This document shows, piece by piece, positions 18,810-27,592 of a DNA stretch of 43,063 nt; the stretch's first letter is position 1; the number at the start of each line of letters is the position of its first letter. The notes beneath the pieces were generated by a model that saw only the letters and a program-made list of their open reading frames with translations, was not told the origin of the DNA and searched no databases. A program made the translations under genes and the position numbers. This DNA comes from Alphaproteobacteria bacterium (GTDB lineage: Bacteria > Pseudomonadota > Alphaproteobacteria > Reyranellales > Reyranellaceae): positions 1-43,063 of the forward strand of contig JAFAZJ010000307.1 in assembly GCA_019239835.1 (NCBI GenBank), written 5' to 3'.

Positions 18810-19664
18810 ATGGCTCCTCGTCCTCATGATCGTGGCGGTCGCCGCCCGTCCCGTGTGCCCGAACCGCGCGTCTTCGAGCGCGAGCGGGGCGGCGCGCCGG
18901 GTGGCGGTCAGGTCTGGCTCTATGGCCGTCACCCTGTGGTGGCGGCGCTGGCAAACCCGCAGCGCCGCGTCTTCCGCGTGCTGGCGACGGCCGAAGCGGC
19001 ACAGCGCCTGCAGGAGGATTTGGCCAAGTTCGACCTGAAGGGCCGCGCCGTGCCGCAGCCGGAGATCGTACCGCGCGAGCGCATCGGCTCGCACTTGCCC
19101 TCCGGCGCGGTGCACCAGGGCCTGCTGGCGGCGGTGGGCACCCTGCCCGAGCCGACCCTGGACGACATCCTCGCGCGCGGTGGCGAGAAGGCCGTGGTCG
19201 TGGCGCTCGACCAGGTCACCGACCCGCACAATGTCGGCGCCATCCTGCGCTCGGCCGAGGCCTTTGGCGCGTCGGGCGTGCTGGTAACCGAGCGCAATGC
19301 GCCGGACGAGACCGGCACCCTCGCCAAGGCTGCATCAGGCGCGCTGGAGCGCGTGCCGCTGATGCGCGCCACCAACCTCGCGCGTACCCTGCGCGAGCTG
19401 AAGGAGGCCGGGTTCTGGGTGATCGGCCTGGACGAGCGCGGCAACCAGAGCCTGGCGGCGGCCAAGCACGACGGTCGTATCGTGCTGGTGATGGGCGCCG
19501 AGGGCGAAGGCCTGCGCCGTCTGACCCTGGAGCATTGCGACCTGCTGGCCCGCCTGCCGATGCGCGGCTCGATGCCCAGCCTCAACGTGTCGAATGCCAC
19601 CGCCGTGGCGCTCTACGAGCTGGCGCGCGACCGGCAGGACGGGTTGACGCTTGACTTCTTCTGA
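18810..19664 (+). CDS. rlmB: TrmH-family 23S rRNA 2'-O-ribose methyltransferase (RlmB-like)
   Basis: WLYGRHPVVAALANPQRRV; DQVTDPHNVGAILRSAEAFGASGVLVTERNA; LVMGAEGEGLRRLT; IPM-like motif (PMRGSMPSLNVSNATAVALYE). Confidence 0.93.
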   Translation: MAPRPHDRGGRRPSRVPEPRVFERERGGAPGGGQVWLYGRHPVVAALANPQRRVFRVLATAEAAQRLQEDLAKFDLKGRAVPQPEIVPRERIGSHLPSGAVHQGLLAAVGTLPEPTLDDILARGGEKAVVVALDQVTDPHNVGAILRSAEAFGASGVLVTERNAPDETGTLAKAASGALERVPLMRATNLARTLRELKEAGFWVIGLDERGNQSLAAAKHDGRIVLVMGAEGEGLRRLTLEHCDLLARLPMRGSMPSLNVSNATAVALYELARDRQDGLTLDFF

Positions 19665-20148
19665 GCGTCCCACGATCCGCCCTGCCCGTCCGGACGACGC
19701 AGACGCGGTTGTGGCGCTGGCGCACGCACTTAGCGTCCACACCCAGGAGCCGACCGGCAACTTCACGCCTGAGGCCATGCGCGCCGCCGTGTTCGACGAT
19801 CCACGCGTGCGCATGCTGGTGGCGGAGGTCGGCGGCAAGGTCGTTGGCTACGCCATGTTCCACGACAGCTACGACACCGCGAATGCCGCGCGCGGCCTGT
19901 ACCTCAACGACATCATCGTCGATGAACGCGTGCGCGGCGACGGCGTGGCCCGCGCCCTGATGGCCGGCGTCGTGCGCGAGGCAAAGCGGCAGGGCGACGT
20001 CTTCGTCTGGTGGACGGCCAAGCCGACCAATGCCCGGGCACTGGCCTTCTACATGAAGCTCGGCGCCATCAACGTGCCTGCCGTGACGCATGCGATCTTC
20101 GGTCCGGCCTTCGACGCGCTGGCCGAAGAAACCGACGAGGCATCCTGA
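19651..20148 (+). CDS. GNAT family N-acetyltransferase
   Basis: 165 aa; YLNDIIVDERVRGDGVARALMAGVVREAKRQG; overlaps rlmB 3' end by 14 bp. Confidence 0.87.
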   Translation: MTSSERPTIRPARPDDADAVVALAHALSVHTQEPTGNFTPEAMRAAVFDDPRVRMLVAEVGGKVVGYAMFHDSYDTANAARGLYLNDIIVDERVRGDGVARALMAGVVREAKRQGDVFVWWTAKPTNARALAFYMKLGAINVPAVTHAIFGPAFDALAEETDEAS

Positions 20149-20213
20149 AGGAAAGACGGCACAAGTGATCGCCCTGCGCTAACATCCGCTCGCATTCGGG
20201 GAGAGCGCTATTT

Positions 20214-21761
20214 ATGGGCCGCAAGATCCTGTTCATCACCACCGATCAGCAGCGTTACGACGCGCTGGGCTGCAACGGCGGCACGGTGGCGCGCACGCCT
20301 GTCGTCGATCGCTGGGCGGCCGAGGGCGTGCGCTTCACGCGCGGCCATGCGCAGGCGGTGGTCTGCATGCCGGCGCGCTCGACCATGATCACCGGGCAAT
20401 ACGTGCGCACGCATGGTGTGTGGATGAATGGCGTGCCGCTGCCGGAGGACTCGCCCAGCGTCGCGGCCTATCTCAAGGACAAGGCCGGCTACCGCACCGC
20501 GCTGATCGGCAAGGCGCATTTCGAGCCCTTTCTCGACCCCAAGGGACGGTTCTACGAGAACCGCATGGGCCGTGCGGGCGAGCATGGCCCGCATCGTGGC
20601 TTCGACCACATGGAGCTGGCCGCGCACGGCGCGCGCGGGCCGCTGCACTATCCGGTGTGGCTGGCGAAGAACCATCCGCAAACTGTCGACGGCTTCTACA
20701 ACGTGCTGAAGCTGCCTAGCCTCGAGCAGGATTCGGCCGGCGGCGGCGATACTGGCGCGATCCAGGTCAAGCACAACCCGGTCGACCGCGGCCTCTATCA
20801 CACCGACTGGGTGGCCGACCGCACCATCGCCTGGCTCGACTCGCTGCCGGCGGATTGCGACTGGTTCTGCTGGGTGAGCTTCCCCGACCCGCATCATCCC
20901 TGGGATCCGCCGCAATCCGAGATCGGCCGCCATCCGTGGCGGCAGGAGAAGCTGCCGGCGAACTGGCCGGCCGACCGCGCGGCGGCGCTGGCGATGATGG
21001 CCGACAAGCCCAGGCACTGGCGCGACTGGTACGAAGGCCGCACCGTGACCTGCTTCGAGGCGCCGCCGGATTTCGTGCCGGCGAACCTGAGCGCCGACCA
21101 GCTGCGCGAGATCAACGCGCTGACCCATGTCGAGAACGAGCTGATCGATGAGGCCTGCGGGCGGGTGTGGGACGCCGTTGCGCGGCGCGGCTGGGCCGAC
21201 GACACCGACGTGCTTTTCACCACCGACCACGGCGAGCTGCAGGGCGATTTCGGCCTGCTGTTCAAGGGCCCCTACCACGTCGATGCGCTGATGCGTCTGC
21301 CGTTCATCTGGAAGCCGGCGAAGAACGCAGGCGTTGCGTCAGGCGTGGTCGACCAGCCGGTGGGCCAGGTCGATCTCGCGCCGACCTTCTGCGTCATTGC
21401 CGGCCTCGACGTGCCGGCGTGGATGCAAGGCAAGCCGCTACCGCAAAGCACCGTGCAGGCCGACATTCAGAAGCGCGAACGTGTCATCACCGAGTGGGAC
21501 AGCGTCTTCAAGGGCACCAGTCTGCACCTGCGCACGATCTATCGCGACGGCCTGGTGTGCACGGTCTATGAGAAGAGCTCTCTGTACGACGGCGACGGTT
21601 CGGTGGGCGAGCTCTACGACTGCGCCAACGATCCGCTGCAGCGGCGCAACCTCTGGCACGAGCCGGCCTGGCAGGCGCGCAAGAAGGATCTGGTCGCCGA
21701 TCTCTACGCCAACCTGCCGGCCGAGCGTTCACCCAAGCTGGAAGCCGTGGCGAGCGTTTGA
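20214..21761 (+). CDS. sulfatase (formylglycine-dependent)
   Basis: ILFITTDQQRYDALGCNGG; CMPARSTMITGQY contains the C-x-P-x-R fGly modification motif; TTDHGELQGDFGLLFKGPYH. Confidence 0.93.
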   Translation: MGRKILFITTDQQRYDALGCNGGTVARTPVVDRWAAEGVRFTRGHAQAVVCMPARSTMITGQYVRTHGVWMNGVPLPEDSPSVAAYLKDKAGYRTALIGKAHFEPFLDPKGRFYENRMGRAGEHGPHRGFDHMELAAHGARGPLHYPVWLAKNHPQTVDGFYNVLKLPSLEQDSAGGGDTGAIQVKHNPVDRGLYHTDWVADRTIAWLDSLPADCDWFCWVSFPDPHHPWDPPQSEIGRHPWRQEKLPANWPADRAAALAMMADKPRHWRDWYEGRTVTCFEAPPDFVPANLSADQLREINALTHVENELIDEACGRVWDAVARRGWADDTDVLFTTDHGELQGDFGLLFKGPYHVDALMRLPFIWKPAKNAGVASGVVDQPVGQVDLAPTFCVIAGLDVPAWMQGKPLPQSTVQADIQKRERVITEWDSVFKGTSLHLRTIYRDGLVCTVYEKSSLYDGDGSVGELYDCANDPLQRRNLWHEPAWQARKKDLVADLYANLPAERSPKLEAVASV

Positions 21762-21776
21762 ACGAGGAGAGTTGCC

Positions 21777-22256
21777 ATGGCGCGCCTGATGATCATCAAC
21801 GGGCCCAACCTGAACATGCTGGGCGTGCGCGAGCCGCACATCTACGGCACGACGACCCTGGCCACGATCGAGGCGAGTTGTCGCGACTTTGCCCAGCAAC
21901 TGGGCGCGTCGCTCGCCTTCCACCAGTCCAACCACGAGGGCGCGATCGTCGACCTGCTGCAGTCCGCGCGCGAGAGCGCCGATGCTGTGATCATCAACCC
22001 CGCCGCCTACTCCTTCACCTCGATCGCCATCTACGATGCGATGAAGATCTTCGAGGGGCCGATCATCGAGGTGCACATCTCCAACATCCACGCCCGCGAC
22101 GAGCTACACCGCCATTCCAAGCTGTCGAGCGCCGTCACCGCGGTGATCGCTGGACTTGGTCCCTACGGCTACATCGTCGCCATGCAGGCTGCTGTCCGAT
22201 TGATAGGCAAATTGCCTGAATCATGGTCTGCGCCGCTGCGCACGGGGCCGCGCTGA
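21777..22256 (+). CDS. type II 3-dehydroquinate dehydratase-like protein (divergent active site)
   Basis: NGPNLNMLGVREPHIYG; NPAAYSFTSIAIYDAM; EVHISNIHARDELHRHS. Fold motifs conserved but several substrate-binding residues changed (see findings). Confidence 0.85.
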   Translation: MARLMIINGPNLNMLGVREPHIYGTTTLATIEASCRDFAQQLGASLAFHQSNHEGAIVDLLQSARESADAVIINPAAYSFTSIAIYDAMKIFEGPIIEVHISNIHARDELHRHSKLSSAVTAVIAGLGPYGYIVAMQAAVRLIGKLPESWSAPLRTGPR

Positions 22257-22618
22257 TGTCCGCTCTGATGATCCTGGTCGCGGGCCCCTACCGCTCCGGC
22301 ACCGGCGACGATCCGGTCAAGATCGCCGCCAATGTGCGTGCCATGATGGATACGGCACTCGAGCTGTTCCGCGCCGGACACCTGCCGGTGCTCGGCGAAT
22401 GGTACGCCCTGCCGCTGATCGAGCATGCCGGCTCGACCAGCATCGGCGATGCGGTATTCAACGAGATCTTCCATCCCGTCGCCCGCCGGCTGGTCGCCAA
22501 ATGCGATGCCTGCCTGCGCATTGGCGGTCCCTCGGCCGGCGCCGACGAGATGGTGGCTTTGGCGCGTGCCGCGGGTAGACAGGTGTTCTTTTCGTTGGGT
22601 GAGATTCCGTCCATCTGA
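22256..22618 (+). CDS. DUF4406 / nucleoside 2-deoxyribosyltransferase-like protein
   Basis: ILVAGPYRSGTGDDPVKIAANVRAMMDTALELFRAGHLPVLGEW...LRIGGPSAGADEMVALARAAGR; TGATG coupling with the upstream gene. Confidence 0.75.
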   Translation: MSALMILVAGPYRSGTGDDPVKIAANVRAMMDTALELFRAGHLPVLGEWYALPLIEHAGSTSIGDAVFNEIFHPVARRLVAKCDACLRIGGPSAGADEMVALARAAGRQVFFSLGEIPSI

Positions 22619-22665
22619 CTTCACTTGTCTGGACAAGTTGGCATGGATCGTGCGACGCTGCGGTC

Positions 22666-23196
22666 ATGACCTCGCTGCCCACCGTGCGCGATTCGCGCGA
22701 CGACGACCTGCCCGCCATTACCGCGATCTACGGCTATCACGTGCGCTATGGCCTGGCCTCCTTCGAGGAGGAAGCGCCCTCGCTGGAGGAGATGGCCAGG
22801 CGCCGCGCCGGCTATCTCGAATCAGGCTATCCCTACATCGTCGCCGAGGCCGAGGGCCGCGTGCTGGGCTACGCCTATGTCAGCGCTTATCGGCCGCGGC
22901 CGGCGTATCGCTTCTCGGTCGAGAACTCGATCTACATCGACCACGAGGCTCGCCGCGGCGGCATCGGTTCGGCGCTGCTGCCGGTGCTGATCGAGCGTTG
23001 TAGCGCGCTGGGCTATCGCCAGATGGTCGCGGTGATCGGCGACAGCGCCAACACCGCCTCGATCGGCCTGCACGCCAAGTTCGGCTTCCGCGAGGTGGGC
23101 ACGTTGCGCTCGATCGGCTTCAAGCACGGCCGCTGGGTCGACTCGGTGCTGATGCAGCGCGCACTGGGCGATGGCGACGGCACCCTGCCGCGTTAG
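22666..23196 (+). CDS. GNAT acetyltransferase, phosphinothricin acetyltransferase (PAT/Bar)-like
   Basis: VRDSRDDDLPAITAIYGYHVRYGLASFEEEAPS; YIDHEARRGGIGSALLPVLIERC; SIGLHAKFGFREVGTLRSIGFKHGRWVDSVLMQR. Confidence 0.9.
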   Translation: MTSLPTVRDSRDDDLPAITAIYGYHVRYGLASFEEEAPSLEEMARRRAGYLESGYPYIVAEAEGRVLGYAYVSAYRPRPAYRFSVENSIYIDHEARRGGIGSALLPVLIERCSALGYRQMVAVIGDSANTASIGLHAKFGFREVGTLRSIGFKHGRWVDSVLMQRALGDGDGTLPR

Positions 23197-23825
23197 CGCT
23201 TCAGCAGCCGTGCCGCTGACGTGAGGATCTTCGCCCGCTTGGCGATGTCGGCCATGCTCATGTCGGGCTTGAACAGCGAAGAGCCGATGCCGAAGCCGTC
23301 GGCGCCCGCCTCCCAATAGGCCGGCAAGGTGCGATCGCTGACGCCGCCCACCGGCAGCATCAGCGTATCCTTGGGAAACACCGCCCGCATCGCCTTCAGC
23401 ACCGGCGGCGTCAGCATCTCGCCGGGAAACAGCTTCAGCCCGTGCGCGCCGGCCTTCAGGGCGGCGAATCCCTCGGACGGCGTGGCGATGCCCGGCAGGC
23501 AGATCAGGTTGCGCGCGCGGGCGTGGCGTACGATGTCGAGATCGGCATGCGGCATGACGATCAGCTTGCCGCCGGCCTCGGCGACGCGATCGACGTCGGC
23601 CGTCGTCATCACCGTGCCGGCGCCGATCATGTGGATGGGATGCGCCTTGGCCAGCCGCGCGATGCTCTCGAACGGCCGCGGCGAGTTCAGCGGCACCTCG
23701 AGGATGATGAAGCCGGCCTCGACCAGCACTTCGCCGATCGCCGGCGCCTCCGCCGGCGAGATACCGCGCAGGATGGCGATCAGGGGGCACTTCGCCAGGG
23801 CGGCGCGCAGGGCTTCGGTCGACAT
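23193..23825 (-). CDS. dgoA: 2-dehydro-3-deoxy-6-phosphogalactonate aldolase
   Basis: KCPLIAILRGISPAEAPAIGEVLVEAGFIILEVPLNSP; MIGAGTVMTTADVDRVAEAGGKLIVMPH; KLFPGEMLTPPVLKAMRAVFPKD. Confidence 0.92.
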   Translation of the reverse strand: MSTEALRAALAKCPLIAILRGISPAEAPAIGEVLVEAGFIILEVPLNSPRPFESIARLAKAHPIHMIGAGTVMTTADVDRVAEAGGKLIVMPHADLDIVRHARARNLICLPGIATPSEGFAALKAGAHGLKLFPGEMLTPPVLKAMRAVFPKDTLMLPVGGVSDRTLPAYWEAGADGFGIGSSLFKPDMSMADIAKRAKILTSAARLLKR

Positions 23826-23826
23826 G

Positions 23827-24723
23827 TCAGGCGATCATGCCGGCGGCGCGCGCAATACGCCACAACCCGCGCGGCGTGACGTCCTCATCGGCGATCCGCG
23901 CCGCGATCCCCTGCGCCGCCAACACGCGATGGTAAGCGGCGCACAGTGGCCGAGCACCGATCAAGATCGGCGAGGCGGCGGCCTCCCGATGCAGCGCCGC
24001 GGCGATCTCCGCGCCGATCAGCAGCCCCGAGAGATAGCTCGGCGAATCGGTGGCCGGAAGGCGCTCGAACAGGCCCAACGCCCGCACTTCGAACAGCCGA
24101 TGCAGCAGGTCATCACCGTGATTGAGGCCGACCTCGGCACCAGCCTCAAAGGCCGCGGCATTGAGATCAGGCATCGCATCCGACGCCATCAGCCGCCCGA
24201 GGATCGAGTGCTGACGCAGCACGGCGAAGATCTCGCCGGTCATGTAGGTGGCGAACGACACGATGCGCCCCGACGCCACCCGCGCCCACTTGCTGTGCGT
24301 GCCAGGAAGGATGAACAGGCCCGACGCATCATCGGCGTCGAGCGCGCCGAAGATCTGAGTCTCCTCGCCACGCATCACATCGGGGGCGAGACCGGGCACC
24401 TGCCAGGCGAATCCGGGCACGATGCGCAGCGCGTTGTCAGGTGTCGCGCGCAAGCCCGGCGAGAGATCGACGAAGCCACCCGGGCAATTTACATAGGGTG
24501 CTTCGAGCCAACCCTGCTTGCTGCCGATCATGCCCGACGCGATCGACGGCAGGCTCGGCCAACCGGAGACGAAGCTGCGATGCGCGCCGGCAAAGTCGTT
24601 GCCAGTTACCGCGAGGATGCCCGGCCCGCCGGCGCGGCGATCGAGGATCGTGCCATCGCCGTCGATCAGCCAGCCGCGTAGAGAACTCGTGCCCCAGTCG
24701 AGGGCGATCAGCGCGGCGCTCAC
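23827..24723 (-). CDS. dgoK: 2-dehydro-3-deoxygalactonokinase
   Basis: ALIALDWGTSSLRGWLIDGDGTILDRR; ASGMIGSKQGWLEAPYVNCPG; FILPGTHSKWARV. Confidence 0.92.
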   Translation of the reverse strand: MSAALIALDWGTSSLRGWLIDGDGTILDRRAGGPGILAVTGNDFAGAHRSFVSGWPSLPSIASGMIGSKQGWLEAPYVNCPGGFVDLSPGLRATPDNALRIVPGFAWQVPGLAPDVMRGEETQIFGALDADDASGLFILPGTHSKWARVASGRIVSFATYMTGEIFAVLRQHSILGRLMASDAMPDLNAAAFEAGAEVGLNHGDDLLHRLFEVRALGLFERLPATDSPSYLSGLLIGAEIAAALHREAAASPILIGARPLCAAYHRVLAAQGIAARIADEDVTPRGLWRIARAAGMIA

Positions 24724-25917
24724 CTACTCCGCCGCCAGCGCGCGCTGATCCTCGATCGTGTCAGCGGGCACGCGCACCCACCCTTCCATCAGGCGGCGAG
24801 CGCTGCGGCTCATGATCGCCTTGGTGACGATCCACTCCTCGCCCTGCTTGATAGCCTCGGCGCCCACCGCGAGCGTGCCGGAGGGATGGCCGAAGCGGAC
24901 ATTACCGCCCCGGGCACGGCCGGCAACGATGCGCTCGACGACGGTGCCGGGGATCGCCGCGGCCACCGCTAGCGCCACCGCGCCGGTGCCGGTCATCGCA
25001 TGGTGCAGCTTGCCCATCGATAGGATGCGCGCGCAGAGCTGCAGGTCCTTGGCGGCAACAGGCTTGCCGCTCGAGGCGGTGTAGTCCTGTGGCGGTGCGA
25101 CGAAGGCGAGCTTGGGCGTATGCGGGCGTTCTCGCGTCGCGGCTTCGGCGGTCTTGGCCAGGCCCATCGCCACGGTACCGGCGGCGCGGATCTTCTCGCA
25201 GCGCGCCAGCAGCGCGGCATCGCCGTTGATGTCGTCCTGCAGCTCGGTGCCCTTCAGGCCCAGCGCCGCGGCGTCGACGAAGACGGTCGGGTTGCCGGCA
25301 TTGATCAGCGTCGCGGCCAGTGTGCCGACGCCGGGCACCGCGAGCTGATCGACGATATGGCCGGTGGGGAACATCGGTCCGCCTTCGTCATCCTCGCCAC
25401 CGCCGGGCTCGAGGAACTCGATGCGGATCTCGGCCGCCGGAAAGGTCACGCCGTCGAGCTCGAAATCGCCCTCCTCCACCACTTCGCCGTTGCGCATCGG
25501 CACGTGTGCCACGATGCGCTTGGCGATGTTGGCCTGCCAGATGCGCACGACAGCCACGCCGTCGCGCGGCGCGGCCACCAGCCCCTCGCTGATCGCGAAG
25601 GGCCCGACCGCGGCGGTGAGGTTGCCGCAATTGCCCGACCAGTCGACCATCGGCTTGTCGATCGCGACCTGGCCGAAGAGATAGTCGACGTCGCAATCCG
25701 GCCGGCTGGAGCGCGACAGGATCACCGTCTTGCTGGTGCTCGACGTCGCAGCCCCCATGCCGTCGATCTGCTTGCCGTAGGGATCGGGGCTGCCGATCAC
25801 GCGCAGCAGCAGGCGGTCGCGCGCCGGGCCGGGTGGGGGCAGCGCGGCCTCGTGGAAGAATACGCCCTTGCTGGTGCCACCGCGCATGTAGATCGCGGGA
25901 ATGCGCAGCTGGGTCAT
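24724..25917 (-). CDS. PrpF-family isomerase (PrpF / 4-oxalomesaconate tautomerase-like)
   Basis: IPAIYMRGGTSKGVFFHEAALP; GNCGNLTAAVGPFAI; HAMTGTGAVALAVAAAIPGTVV; GHPSGTLAVGAE. Confidence 0.92.
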   Translation of the reverse strand: MTQLRIPAIYMRGGTSKGVFFHEAALPPPGPARDRLLLRVIGSPDPYGKQIDGMGAATSSTSKTVILSRSSRPDCDVDYLFGQVAIDKPMVDWSGNCGNLTAAVGPFAISEGLVAAPRDGVAVVRIWQANIAKRIVAHVPMRNGEVVEEGDFELDGVTFPAAEIRIEFLEPGGGEDDEGGPMFPTGHIVDQLAVPGVGTLAATLINAGNPTVFVDAAALGLKGTELQDDINGDAALLARCEKIRAAGTVAMGLAKTAEAATRERPHTPKLAFVAPPQDYTASSGKPVAAKDLQLCARILSMGKLHHAMTGTGAVALAVAAAIPGTVVERIVAGRARGGNVRFGHPSGTLAVGAEAIKQGEEWIVTKAIMSRSARRLMEGWVRVPADTIEDQRALAAE

Positions 25918-26270
25918 TTCATCACCCTGACGTCGACGACGACGACCACGGTCTCTTTCTTCATGCAGCGCGGGTTGCCCTTGCAGGACTCGGCCTGGAT
26001 CTCGTCCAGCTTGTAGACCAGCTGCACGCGCTTGCCGATGATGTGCATGCCGCAGATTTCATCTGTCGTGAACTCGCTGAACTGCACGCTGCGGGTGTCG
26101 CGCAGGATGATGGTGCAGGCGCGGTCGCCCGGCCGCAGCTCCTCCACGGTGCCGAATGTGCGCTTCACCTGGTCGCCGACCTTGGTGGTTTGCGGCAGCG
26201 ATTGCTGCGCGGCCGCCGGCAGCGCGAGCGCGCCCAGCAGGCAGGCCAAGAGGACAGATCTGGACGCCAT
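25914..26270 (-). CDS. small secreted Cys-containing hypothetical protein
   Basis: MASRSVLLACLLGALALPAAAQQSLPQTTKVGD...CMKKETVVVVVDVRVMK; signal peptide; ATGA overlap with prpF. The 462-aa ORF extension upstream is out of frame with the MFS gene and rejected. Confidence 0.75.
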   Translation of the reverse strand: MASRSVLLACLLGALALPAAAQQSLPQTTKVGDQVKRTFGTVEELRPGDRACTIILRDTRSVQFSEFTTDEICGMHIIGKRVQLVYKLDEIQAESCKGNPRCMKKETVVVVVDVRVMK

Positions 26271-26314
26271 GGACTCCCTCGACGACCTGATGACGGTCGC
26301 GCGGGAGTATAGCG

Positions 26315-27502
26315 CTATTCGGCCGGTTTGATCGATGCGGCAGCCGCGGCGCGCTCGTCGGGCAGGAAGGACAGCACGCAGAGCGTGAAGGTCGCCGCAC
26401 CCGCCAGCACCAGCATCATGGCCGGGAAGCCGGCCGCCTTCACCGAGGGGCCGATCAGGGCCACGACCAGCGAGCTGACGCCAAAGCCGATCGCCAGCCG
26501 CGTGCCAGTCACGCGCGAGCGCAGCCGGTCGTCGATGTACCGTACGATCATCGCGTCGGTGAACGGGATCGCGCCAAAGACGAAGACCATGTAGCAGACC
26601 GCGACTGCCACCAACGCCCATCCGCTGACCTGCGAGGCGAGGATGAACAGCGGGATCTGGCACAGGATGATCGGCAGGTAGATGTGCTTCAGCGGATAGC
26701 GGTCGATCAGCGCGCCGACCACCAGCTGCGCCAGCGAGGCTACCGAGAAGATCACGAACACCGAGACGGAGAGCAGCATCGGATTGTTCGCCAGATCGGC
26801 GACGCGGTCCTTCAGCATCTCGCCGCTGCCGTTGGTGGTGAAATTGAAGACGATGCTGCCGCTCATCGCCGTGAAGGTCATGACCATGAACACCTTGGCC
26901 ATCACCGACTTCGGCAGGTCGAGCATCTTGGCCTTGCGCTTGGCCGGCGCGGTGCTTTCCTTCGGCACCAGCATCGCGAAGGCGACGGCGGCGATCAGGC
27001 AGATGATGCCGGGCACGACATAGGCCATCTGCCAGCCGAAGCGCGTCGCCAGCCAGACCGAGACGCTGGAGCCCAGTGCGATGCCGAGATTGCCCACCAG
27101 CCCGTTCACGCCGATGGTGAAGCCCGGCTTCTCGGCATTGGCGACCAGCATCGGGATGCCGACCGGGTGGTAGATCGAGGCGAAGGCGCCCATCAGGGTC
27201 ATCGCCAGGCCGATCTGGAGCGGTGAGGAGGCGAGCGAGATGATCAGGCTGGAGACACCCATGCCGGCGAAGAAGATGATCATCATCGCGCGCCGACCCC
27301 ACTGGTCACCCAGCTTGCCGGAGACGATCGAGCCGGCGCCGAACATGAACGAGGCGCCGAAGGCGTAGGGCGTGAGCTCCTTCCAGTCCGTGCCCCAGAT
27401 GCCGGCGATCACGCTCACCGTGTAGAGGAAGATCACCAGGACCCAGTGGTCCATGCAGTGGCCCAGATTCAGCAGAAGGGACGTCGGACTCGTGTTCTTC
27501 AC
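26315..27502 (-). CDS. MFS transporter
   Basis: 395 aa, about 12 hydrophobic segments; GKLGDQWGRRAMMIIFF motif A-like loop. Confidence 0.9.
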   Translation of the reverse strand: MKNTSPTSLLLNLGHCMDHWVLVIFLYTVSVIAGIWGTDWKELTPYAFGASFMFGAGSIVSGKLGDQWGRRAMMIIFFAGMGVSSLIISLASSPLQIGLAMTLMGAFASIYHPVGIPMLVANAEKPGFTIGVNGLVGNLGIALGSSVSVWLATRFGWQMAYVVPGIICLIAAVAFAMLVPKESTAPAKRKAKMLDLPKSVMAKVFMVMTFTAMSGSIVFNFTTNGSGEMLKDRVADLANNPMLLSVSVFVIFSVASLAQLVVGALIDRYPLKHIYLPIILCQIPLFILASQVSGWALVAVAVCYMVFVFGAIPFTDAMIVRYIDDRLRSRVTGTRLAIGFGVSSLVVALIGPSVKAAGFPAMMLVLAGAATFTLCVLSFLPDERAAAAASIKPAE

Positions 27503-27592
27503 AGGCGCTCACTCCCGATAACCGCTCGCAACTTACGCTCCGTCGCCCTGTCGCGCACGCGCGAAAATGACTACAATTGTCTCGATCCGGAC

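Noticed and set aside
25914-27302. 462-aa minus ORF covering the small secreted protein and part of the MFS gene
   Set aside because: N-terminal part is an out-of-frame reading of the MFS gene; only the last 118 aa (from 26270) look real.
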